NCBI GenBank assembly: GCA_035946575.1
Contig: DASYZG010000040.1
Location: forward strand, 62,001 to 126,000
Direction: 5' to 3'
Length of the DNA: 64,000 nucleotides
DNA from: Gp13-AA77 sp035946575
Lineage (GTDB): Bacteria; Acidobacteriota; Terriglobia; UBA7540
Below the pieces are notes generated by a model, which saw nothing but the letters and a program-made list of their open reading frames with translations, did no database searches and was not told the origin of the DNA. The position numbers and the translations under genes are program-made. Below, piece after piece: positions 57,955 to 64,000 of this stretch. Each line of letters opens with the position of its first letter. The stretch's first letter is position 1.

Positions 57955-59906
57955 TGGCGGTTGTTTATCCCCAGCCACTTCCCCTCGTGCTCGGCTACGT
58001 GCCGGGCATGGTGGATATTCCCGACTCGCTTTTCACCTCGGGCAACGTCTTCGCGGACCTGCTGCTGGCGCGGCTGCGCTCAAACTGCGATTTCAACGCC
58101 AGCATGATCGAGGTCTTCACGGCCGGCGCTTACAATGGCGACACGGTGGCGCTGCCCGTCTCTTCCTGCACGGGCTACCAGTATCAGGACTGGGAGTGCT
58201 TCATCTTTGGCTCTTTCACGGGCAGCTACGGCGCGAACGGCGGGCCGAGCGCGGCGGGCCAGATCCAGGAGTGCTACTCCTCCATCGGCACCGATCTGAG
58301 CGTACACACCGCCGTGAACTACTACGTGCAGGGCGGCCAGTTCTCGCCCACCAACGACGGCAATCTGCAGATCTGGGTGATCGCCCAGCGCGGCTGGGGC
58401 CAGTTGTCGCTCGCCGCTCCCTCGGCCTTCACCGATCTGGCGGATTCTGATTTCGCGCAGGACTCGCCAGTCACCCAGACCATCTGGCGGCAGTTGAACC
58501 AGAACTGCAAGTTGATCCGTCGCGAGTTCTTTCTCAACTATGGCGTGCCGATCGCGACCATCTCGCGCGGCAACAATCTGGTGACCTGCATCACCAAGAC
58601 TCCGCATAATCTCAGCATCGGCGACCCGTTTTACGTGTACTACTGCAATGATTCCAGCTTCAACACCTCGGGCTCGAACGTGCTGGCGAGCGGCGTGGGC
58701 CTGACCATGCAGGCGTTCGCCGTGGTCTCGGTTCCGAACTCGACCACCCTGACCTGGCTGCAGCAGAACGGGGCTGATTCAAATTCCACCAGCGGCCGCT
58801 TGATGAAAGCCCAGTACGCCAATGGCGACACGCTGCCCTCGACGGTAACCTCTCCTTACGATGGCTATGTCTACCAGCGCACCGTCGACACCCTGCTCGA
58901 TATCCCGATTCTCTTCTACTCCGGCCGGGCTTCGAATCATGGCGGACCGTCTGGCGGCGGCCGGCTGCGCCGCCTGGGCCCGTACGCCGTGAATCCCACC
59001 ACGGGCGCGGTTTCCGCCGCTGCTACCTATTACGATGGCTCAACCACCACGGTTACCACAGACGGCGCGCTGCTCATCGCCACCTTCGCGGAACGCGCAC
59101 TCTCGGGATCGCCGCCCATGGCCGCGCAGCACACCAGTTACAACGCAGCCTCGGGGAAGAAGTACTGCTTCGGAACCGGATCTCCCTGCCCGTATCTTGA
59201 AGGTCAGCAGCTCACCGATGGATTGATTCAAGCGCTCAATGACGACGCCAAAGAGGCCATCGGCCGGCCGGAGTTCTTCGAGTTCGCTTATGGCAACGGA
59301 ACCACTGTCCCGGCTCAGTCCAGTCCCTTAGACAACTCGAGGTACTCCAGCAGCCAGCAGATCTATTTCGGCGTGATGACTGACACGGGAGACGTGGGCA
59401 CGGGTTGCCTGGCGTCATTTCAGCAGAGCGTCGCGCAGACCCAGAGCTTCTGGTCTCCTTCCACGTACTATGCTGTGGGCACCCAGGTTACCGACTGGAA
59501 CGGAAACTATCAGACCTGCGTCACCGCCGGCACCAGTGAGAACTCTCCGCCGAACTGGCCTGGCCAGTGGATTCACAGCACGCCGTACGTGAACACGGGC
59601 TACGGCGCGGGGGCGTCTGAAGGTCAGATCGTCTTTGATTCGAATAACAACCAGCAAATCTGCATCACGTCAGGTACGAGTGGCGGCAGCGCTCCGGCCT
59701 GGAATACGATGCTTGGCGGTCACACCACAGACGGCACCGTGGTCTGGCAGCTGCTGAAGCTGGGCCTCGATACGCAGGATGGTCCGACGCTGGTCTGGCA
59801 GCTCACGGGCGTAGGCCCGGGGAGTTATTCAGGTTTGATCACTGCCCTCGCCAATGGTCTTTCAGGTCCGATTGTCCAGGGCGTGGTGGTCTGTTTTCGT
59901 AGTTGA
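57954..59906 (+). CDS. Large tail-tip/fibre protein with repeated W...TTDG modules
   Basis: 650 residues. The N-terminal half (VDIPDSLFTSGNVFADLLLA, WECFIFGSFTGSYGANGG, FTDLADSDFAQDSPVTQTIW) is a beta-rich tip-like domain. The C-terminal part holds two copies of the module also found in the connector and tube proteins (FWSPSTYYAVGTQVTDWNGN, about 498-540; GQIVFDSNNNQQICITSGTS then GGHTTDGTVVWQLLK, about 555-605). It is the last gene before the right end, so it is a likely host-contact protein. Confidence 0.65.
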   Translation: MAVVYPQPLPLVLGYVPGMVDIPDSLFTSGNVFADLLLARLRSNCDFNASMIEVFTAGAYNGDTVALPVSSCTGYQYQDWECFIFGSFTGSYGANGGPSAAGQIQECYSSIGTDLSVHTAVNYYVQGGQFSPTNDGNLQIWVIAQRGWGQLSLAAPSAFTDLADSDFAQDSPVTQTIWRQLNQNCKLIRREFFLNYGVPIATISRGNNLVTCITKTPHNLSIGDPFYVYYCNDSSFNTSGSNVLASGVGLTMQAFAVVSVPNSTTLTWLQQNGADSNSTSGRLMKAQYANGDTLPSTVTSPYDGYVYQRTVDTLLDIPILFYSGRASNHGGPSGGGRLRRLGPYAVNPTTGAVSAAATYYDGSTTTVTTDGALLIATFAERALSGSPPMAAQHTSYNAASGKKYCFGTGSPCPYLEGQQLTDGLIQALNDDAKEAIGRPEFFEFAYGNGTTVPAQSSPLDNSRYSSSQQIYFGVMTDTGDVGTGCLASFQQSVAQTQSFWSPSTYYAVGTQVTDWNGNYQTCVTAGTSENSPPNWPGQWIHSTPYVNTGYGAGASEGQIVFDSNNNQQICITSGTSGGSAPAWNTMLGGHTTDGTVVWQLLKLGLDTQDGPTLVWQLTGVGPGSYSGLITALANGLSGPIVQGVVVCFRS

Positions 59907-59980
59907 AGGTCCTTTAGCTTCTTCTGGGAAGTGACCGCTGGCGGGGCTCTTATAGGGCCTCGCATTTGTGTCTCTAGGTC
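59907..59980. other. Non-coding right-end segment of the prophage
   Basis: No gene; leads from the last tail gene to the right-end site array. Confidence 0.5.
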
Positions 59981-60030
59981 TTTGCCACGAACCGTGCACG
60001 CGTTTTTGCCACGAACCGTGCGCGGCCACA
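59981..60030 (-). repeat. Right-end transposase sites (two direct repeats)
   Basis: TTTGCCACGAACCGTGC occurs at 59981-59997 and again at 60005-60021, a 24-bp period. Its complement GGTTCGTGGC matches the left-end sites in inverted orientation. The outer copy lies 13 bp inside the end (...GGCCACA). Confidence 0.7.
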
Positions 60031-60035
60031 ATCCG
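60031..60035. repeat. 5-bp target duplication, right copy (ATCCG)
   Basis: Matches 21472-21476. Confidence 0.6.
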
Positions 60036-60074
60036 CAGCTTCCGGTAATGGGTGACACCCCTTACGCAGCGGCC

Positions 60075-60093
60075 GCTCTTTTGGGAAAAGAGC
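60075..60093. terminator. Hairpin downstream of epsI
   Basis: GCTCTTTT-GGG-AAAAGAGC, perfect 8-bp stem, 52 bases after the epsI stop on the minus strand. No U-tract follows, so termination is only possible, not clear. Confidence 0.35.
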
Positions 60094-60144
60094 TGTTGTA
60101 TGCTGGATTCGCCACCACGGCTAACGCGGGAGCCCGGCGCAAGT

Positions 60145-60801
60145 TCAGTTCGGAATATATGAACCCAGCAGCGGCAGCAACTGCTCCGCGAAGCCGACGG
60201 CGCGGTCCCGGGCATGGTCCAGAGATTCCCCCTGCACGACGCGGGTCATGACCCGCACCAGCGAGCCGTCGGTGCGATTCAAACGCATCGCATCCCACAT
60301 CTGGTAAAACTTCGCCCGGTACTCGCTGGCGACAACGCGGCCGTGGGCCTGATACCAATAGAGCACCACTTGCTGGTCATTGCCGTTGGCAATCACGTAG
60401 AAGTTGACCGTGATGGGCTGTCCGGAGGGCTCGGTGAGCTGCATCTGCGATTCCCTGGCAAACTGCCAGCCGGCACCAGGGAGGCAGTGCCGTGGGGAAT
60501 GGATCGTGTCGCCGGTGCGCTGGCTGGGGAAATAAGCCAGGTAGAGGTCCACCGGCGGTTGGCCCGGCGTCTGATAGTTGCGCTCCATAAAATCGCCCGG
60601 GCCAAGCACCTTCAGCGTCTCAGCATCGAACTGAATATCAGGACCACCCTGCCATTCTCCAATCTGTTCAGGGAAACTCGTAACCTTCTGGTGCGGCGGC
60701 GACGGGGCGTCCTGCCCGCGACCATGGACGTAGATCGCCGTGGCGGAAATCAAGACCACGGCAACCGCGAATTTCACACCCACTTGCCCGTCCGTGCTCA
60801 T
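60145..60801 (-). CDS. epsI: EpsI-family exosortase-associated protein
   Basis: 218 residues from the ATG at 60801, which overlaps the exosortase stop as ATGA. An N-terminal membrane anchor (VKFAVAVVLISATAIYV) leads to the EpsI domain (FPEQIGEWQGGPDIQFDAET, GDFMERNYQTPGQPPVDLYL, GDTIHSPRHCLPGAGWQF, VLYWYQAHGRVVASEYRAKF). EpsI proteins act with exosortases in exopolysaccharide and PEP-CTERM systems; exact biochemistry is unsettled. It ends 115 bp from the prophage right end. Confidence 0.92.
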   Translation of the reverse strand: MSTDGQVGVKFAVAVVLISATAIYVHGRGQDAPSPPHQKVTSFPEQIGEWQGGPDIQFDAETLKVLGPGDFMERNYQTPGQPPVDLYLAYFPSQRTGDTIHSPRHCLPGAGWQFARESQMQLTEPSGQPITVNFYVIANGNDQQVVLYWYQAHGRVVASEYRAKFYQMWDAMRLNRTDGSLVRVMTRVVQGESLDHARDRAVGFAEQLLPLLGSYIPN

Positions 60802-61694
60802 GCGGACCTCGGGCGCCATTTCCGCGCCAAAAGCCGGATGAGGTTGTGCACCGCCAGGAGCATCAGCAGCGATAGCACAAAGATTACCCAACCGGAGAAT
60901 TCGTGAAAGAAGCCCTCCGCCTTATCGGGGCTCCAGTAGATTCCGGCCAGCCCCGTACCCATGATGCGCAAGCCATTGGCGGCAATGGCGATCGGCAGTG
61001 CGGAAGCGACCAGGAGCACGCGAATGACCTTGCTCTGCTCGAGCAGATAAGAATACACAATCGCCAGGGTGATCAGTGAAACCAGCGAACGTATTCCGCT
61101 GCACGCCTCAACCACCTCGAGCGACATGGTGGGGAGTTGAATGATGTTCCCCTCGAGCAGGACCGGCACGCCCACCAGCCTCAGAAGCGCGGCGGCAAGA
61201 TCGGAAGCCAGGAACTGCATGGGCAGCGTGATCTGATTCATTAAAATCGTGGGAATCGGAACCATCAGGAAGAGAAATGCCCAGGGGAAAATCAAGGCGC
61301 GAAATTGTGTCCACCCGAGAAGGAGGATGACCAGTCCAGCCAGGAGAAAGATGAAAGAGGAACGGGAGAGAAAGAGCTCGGCGCCAAAGATCCCGAGAAG
61401 CAGAATCCCCATGGCACCCGCCATGCCTACGAGACCCCACCAGGAGGGTTTCAGGGGCAGGCTCGACAGAATCCGCCGCCGCTGCCACACCACATACGCC
61501 GCGATCACCGGTACCACGAAGCCGTGGGAGAGGTCGGGGTCGGCCCACCAGTCCTTCACCATGGCAAAGAAGATGTTTTTGTAGAGAAAGGCGATCGCGA
61601 TCAGCAGGGCGGCGATCCCCCACCCCCAGAGGGATCGTGAGGTGACAGGACTTCTCTCCTCGAGGACAATATTCGGTCCGACGGCGCTGCTCAT
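60798..61694 (-). CDS. Exosortase
   Basis: 298 residues with about eight membrane segments. The catalytic triad of the exosortase/archaeosortase family is visible: C198 in VVEACSGIRS, R243 in IAANGLRIMG and H264 in GFFHEFSGW. AAGGA precedes the ATG. It should process or transfer proteins carrying PEP-CTERM-type tails at the inner membrane. The EpsI gene overlaps it, and a nucleotide-sugar dehydrogenase lies upstream, fitting a surface polysaccharide locus. No PEP-CTERM substrate is seen in the window. Confidence 0.93.
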   Translation of the reverse strand: MSSAVGPNIVLEERSPVTSRSLWGWGIAALLIAIAFLYKNIFFAMVKDWWADPDLSHGFVVPVIAAYVVWQRRRILSSLPLKPSWWGLVGMAGAMGILLLGIFGAELFLSRSSFIFLLAGLVILLLGWTQFRALIFPWAFLFLMVPIPTILMNQITLPMQFLASDLAAALLRLVGVPVLLEGNIIQLPTMSLEVVEACSGIRSLVSLITLAIVYSYLLEQSKVIRVLLVASALPIAIAANGLRIMGTGLAGIYWSPDKAEGFFHEFSGWVIFVLSLLMLLAVHNLIRLLARKWRPRSA

Positions 61695-61848
61695 CCGCTA
61701 TCCTTCGCCAACCCAGGCGGTCCGATCCGTGAAGAGGTGACTCAAGCTAAGGATATACCAAACCAAACAGCTTGTCGGGATCTAAGTAATAGGGTATTAC
61801 CCGCCTTGCTTATAAGAGAACTGGCGGAGCCGACGCCGACGCCCGCGG

Positions 61849-63249
61849 CTAACAGTGCACGATCTTCTCGTGGTAGTGACGCAGATCCCGGGTGGCGTTG
61901 CGCGTATCCACCACCAGCCGCGCATGTCGCGCGATGAATTCGTAGTCGTAGCTCGAATGATCGGTCACGATCACCACCGCCGCGTAGCCGGCCAGCGATT
62001 CGGCCGTCAATTCCACCGAGGCAAGCCCGAGATCGTAACGCCGCATCTTGTGCAGGCGCGGAAAGTACGGATCGTTGTAGTCCACGCGCGCCCCGCGCTC
62101 GATCAGCAGCTCGATGACGCGCAGCGACGGCGACTCCCGCAAATCGTCGATGTCCTTCTTGTAGGCCACGCCAAGCACCAGGATTCTGGCGTCCTGCAGG
62201 CACTGTCGCCGGCGGTTTAAAGCATCACCCACCGCGTCCACCACGTGTCCCGGCATGGAGGCGTTGATCTCACCCGCCAGCTCGATGAATCGCGTGGTGA
62301 GTTCGTACTCGCGCGCCTTCCACGCAAGGTAGAAGGGATCGATGGGAATGCAGTGCCCGCCGAGGCCGGGACCCGGGTAAAACGGCGTAAAGCCGAAAGG
62401 CTTGGTCTTGGCGGCTTCGATCACTTCCCAGACGTCGATGCCCATGCGCAGGCAGAGCAGCTTGATTTCATTGATGAGGGCGATGTTCACCGCCCGATAG
62501 GTGTTTTCGAGAATCTTGGCCATTTCCGCCACGCGCGCCGAGCCCACGAGAACCGCCTTCTCAAAGGCCGCCGCGTAAAGCGCGTGCGCCGCCAGGGCGC
62601 TGGGCGCATTCAGGCCACCCACCACCTTGGGAATCTGGTGGGTTGAAAAGTTCCGGTTCCCGGGATCTTCGCGTTCGGGCGAGAACGCCAGCAGGAAATC
62701 GGTGGACACGTCCCCGCACTGCTCAGCCGAAACGCTCACGGCGTCATAGGGCTGGATGGGGCAGCGCAGGCCGGAACGTTCCAGAATGGGCAACACATCG
62801 CCGTCCGTGGTACCCGGATAGGTGGTACTCTCCAGCACGATGAGCTGCCCGCGACGCAAGTGCCGGCTGATCTCCTCCGCCGTCTGCCGGACGAAGGACA
62901 GGTCCGGGTCGCGATACTCGGTGATCGGGGTCGGCACACAGATCAGGCAGGCATCCACCGTGGCCAGCCGGGAGAAATCGGTCGTGGCCGAGAATCGATC
63001 ACCCTGCTCACGAATCGCCTGGGCGGGAATATGATGAATGTAGGTCTCGCCGCGGCTCAAGGCGTCCACCTTGAGCGAATCCGTATCAAAACCCAGGACG
63101 CTGAAACCACGACGCGCGAAGAGCAGGGCCAGGGGCAGTCCGACATAGCCCAGGCCGATGACGCCCACGCTCGCCGTGCCCGACTTGACCCGGCCGGTGA
63201 ACTCCGCCAGCATTTCCTGACCATTGTTCGTTCCAGATTCGCCAGGCAT
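61849..63249 (-). CDS. UDP-sugar 6-dehydrogenase (UDP-GlcNAc/ManNAc dehydrogenase type)
   Basis: 466 residues from the ATG at 63249 with GAGAGG four bases upstream. It has an N-terminal NAD-binding Rossmann fold (VGVIGLGYVGLPLALLFARR), a central helical domain, the catalytic Cys in GPGLGGHCIPIDPFY (about Cys300), and a C-terminal UDP-binding domain (GVAYKKDIDDLRESPSLRVI). Features such as VCVPTPITEYRDPDLSFV and the YPGTTDGDVLPIL segment fit the WbpA-like branch that makes uronic acids of N-acetyl sugars. It supplies precursors for a surface polysaccharide. Confidence 0.92.
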   Translation of the reverse strand: MPGESGTNNGQEMLAEFTGRVKSGTASVGVIGLGYVGLPLALLFARRGFSVLGFDTDSLKVDALSRGETYIHHIPAQAIREQGDRFSATTDFSRLATVDACLICVPTPITEYRDPDLSFVRQTAEEISRHLRRGQLIVLESTTYPGTTDGDVLPILERSGLRCPIQPYDAVSVSAEQCGDVSTDFLLAFSPEREDPGNRNFSTHQIPKVVGGLNAPSALAAHALYAAAFEKAVLVGSARVAEMAKILENTYRAVNIALINEIKLLCLRMGIDVWEVIEAAKTKPFGFTPFYPGPGLGGHCIPIDPFYLAWKAREYELTTRFIELAGEINASMPGHVVDAVGDALNRRRQCLQDARILVLGVAYKKDIDDLRESPSLRVIELLIERGARVDYNDPYFPRLHKMRRYDLGLASVELTAESLAGYAAVVIVTDHSSYDYEFIARHARLVVDTRNATRDLRHYHEKIVHC

Positions 63250-63359
63250 AGAACCTCTCGAAACTCCGAGCATTCAGGCAACGGTATTGGGCCGATGGAC
63301 TGCCGCACCGCAATGATACTCGAAAAGACAAGGGCCAATTCAGCCAGTTTCGGCGGGAC

Positions 63360-63986
63360 TCACTTCTTCGGGCACCCCGGAGATTCGCCATGGAAGGCGT
63401 TGCCCTGATAGTCGAGTTCCTTGAGGCCGGCCTCGGAGGTGTAGTAGCCCTGGATCACTTGGCGCTTCAGCAGCCGGTAGAGCCGCGGCCCGGGATGTTC
63501 GGCTTCGGGCGCTGGTCCTGAGGCCAACTTATCTAGCCTACTTAGCAGGGTCGACTGCTGCGATTCGCTCAGATTGAGGAAACCGCCGCTCGCGAGCCGG
63601 CTGGACTCCTCGTGCAACCAGGCCAGCCCGTGTCTCCAGACCTTCTGCGGATCGGACGCCTCGAGCTGCCGGACCTCCTCGGCGCCGTAGTACCGGACGG
63701 CGAGCGCGCGATGCGGCGCCGACAAACTGCGCGCGGCCTCGCGCACCGATTGCGACTGCGAGACCACGAGATCGATCCACACTGCCATCTCGCCCACCGT
63801 CTCCGCGTCCACGGGCGGGCTCGGCGCCGGTTGTTCAGACGATGCGTTCAACATCAGCCACACAAGTCGTCGGAGCACCGGAAGCTCAGCGGCGGAGAAG
63901 AAAGCTGGTGTGTAGGGCTTGGGAGGCGGTGCGGCATACTCGGTCTCGGTGCCCGGCGGGGGAGTCACGAAACGCTGCTCGCGCAT
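63360..63986 (-). CDS. Gluconate 2-dehydrogenase subunit 3-like protein
   Basis: 208 residues. The C-terminal GYYTSEAGLKELDYQGNAFH ending GESPGCPKK is the signature of the gluconate 2-dehydrogenase subunit 3 family, which usually accompanies a GMC-type oxidoreductase. The helical middle (VWIDLVVSQS, FLNLSESQQSTLLSRLDKLA) agrees. No Tat signal is seen, unlike many relatives. The ATG at 63986 overlaps what looks like an upstream stop (TGATG), so the partner gene probably lies just outside the window. Confidence 0.85.
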   Translation of the reverse strand: MREQRFVTPPPGTETEYAAPPPKPYTPAFFSAAELPVLRRLVWLMLNASSEQPAPSPPVDAETVGEMAVWIDLVVSQSQSVREAARSLSAPHRALAVRYYGAEEVRQLEASDPQKVWRHGLAWLHEESSRLASGGFLNLSESQQSTLLSRLDKLASGPAPEAEHPGPRLYRLLKRQVIQGYYTSEAGLKELDYQGNAFHGESPGCPKK

Positions 63987-64000
63987 CAGGACGTGCGTCA

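Larger units (their letters stand above)
21477..60030. mobile_element. Mu-like transposable prophage (siphovirus-type tail), 38.6 kb
   Basis: The element contains a DDE transposase, MuB-like ATPase, GemA-like protein, gp27/gp28/portal/MuF/gpG/protease head genes and a long non-contractile tail module. All are on the plus strand except the leftward immunity genes at the left end. Boundaries are inferred from the ATCCG duplication and from GGTTCGTGGC sites placed exactly 13 bp inside both ends in inverted orientation. The right end reads ...GGCCACA; the left starts TATGCGG, so the left terminal dinucleotide is TA rather than the usual TG. This is the weak point of the boundary call. The size matches Mu-type phages. 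Confidence 0.8.

Noticed and set aside
21556..60028. Alternative prophage left end at TGGCGCGCAC (21561) with right end at 60028
   Set aside because: It gives canonical TG...CA ends and similar sequence, but flanking pentamers (TCGAG, CAATC) do not match. The 21477/60030 pair has a matching duplication and equal 13-bp offsets.
21477..60030. Diversity-generating retroelement driving the large adhesin-like genes
   Set aside because: No reverse transcriptase frame and no template/variable repeat pair noticed.
1..64000. CRISPR array or tRNA/rRNA genes
   Set aside because: The repeats seen are 7-21 bp tandem units without spacers of constant length; no tRNA- or rRNA-like sequence was recognised.

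Overview
The window looks like a chromosomal segment of a high-G+C member of the Acidobacteriota (Solibacter/Bryobacter-like). I infer this from the family mix: carboxypeptidase-regulatory-like TonB-dependent receptors, an ATPase-less MacB/FtsX double permease of the kind abundant in acidobacteria, a DUF1553/DUF1549 cytochrome partnered with a Tat-exported DUF1501 protein, a GH10 xylanase, and an exosortase locus. No rRNA or tRNA was seen, so the taxonomy is inference.

Host left arm (1-21476): the 3' end of one Oar-like TonB-dependent receptor; a complete second receptor (686-4084); a split DUF1905/YdeI pair; a gene-poor stretch with a tiny membrane ORF; the double permease (5999-8458); and a GH10 xylanase (8510-9640). 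Facing it is a three-gene RND efflux operon read leftward (pump 12380-15565, adaptor 11114-12358, outer-membrane lipoprotein 9660-11117). Next, also leftward, come the DUF1553-type cytochrome (17992-21336), a VapB/VapC-type toxin-antitoxin pair (17276-17927) and the DUF1501 gene (15774-17237).

Prophage (proposed 21477-60030, 38,554 bp): a Mu-like transposable prophage. The proposed ends carry a 5-bp direct repeat (ATCCG at 21472-21476 and 60031-60035). On each end a GGTTCGTGGC site lies exactly 13 bp inside the boundary, with further copies internally. A short leftward immunity region (21968-22665) faces a rightward early region. The early region holds an HTH gene, small membrane proteins, a DDE transposase with intact D-D-E, a MuB-like AAA ATPase, small zinc-ribbon and HTH genes, and a GemA-like gene. 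Lysis, packaging and head genes follow: muramidase, holin, gp27- and gp28-like terminase, a portal fused to a MuF minor head protein, gpG, protease with nested scaffold, decoration protein and capsid. The tail genes come last: connector, tail tube, assembly chaperone with a predicted frameshift, tape measure, tailspike and tip proteins. I see no contractile sheath, so the virion is probably a siphovirus. Two blocks encode proteins with signal peptides: four genes at 39518-42406, and a 1121-residue pectate-lyase-fold protein at 52332-55697.

An unusual property of the prophage is that many gene junctions are filled with degenerate 7-bp (sometimes 8-bp or 21-bp) tandem repeats and palindromes. 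These overlap stop codons and starts. They encode the hydrophobic core of two signal peptides, form the linker of the portal-MuF fusion, and lie near a readthrough at the end of the GemA gene.

Host right arm (60031-64000): read leftward, a gluconate-2-dehydrogenase subunit-3-like gene, a UDP-sugar 6-dehydrogenase, an exosortase with intact Cys/Arg/His, and an EpsI-like partner. Together these point to a polysaccharide/protein-sorting locus. The prophage sits in the short gap between epsI and the DUF1553 gene and interrupts no recognisable host gene.
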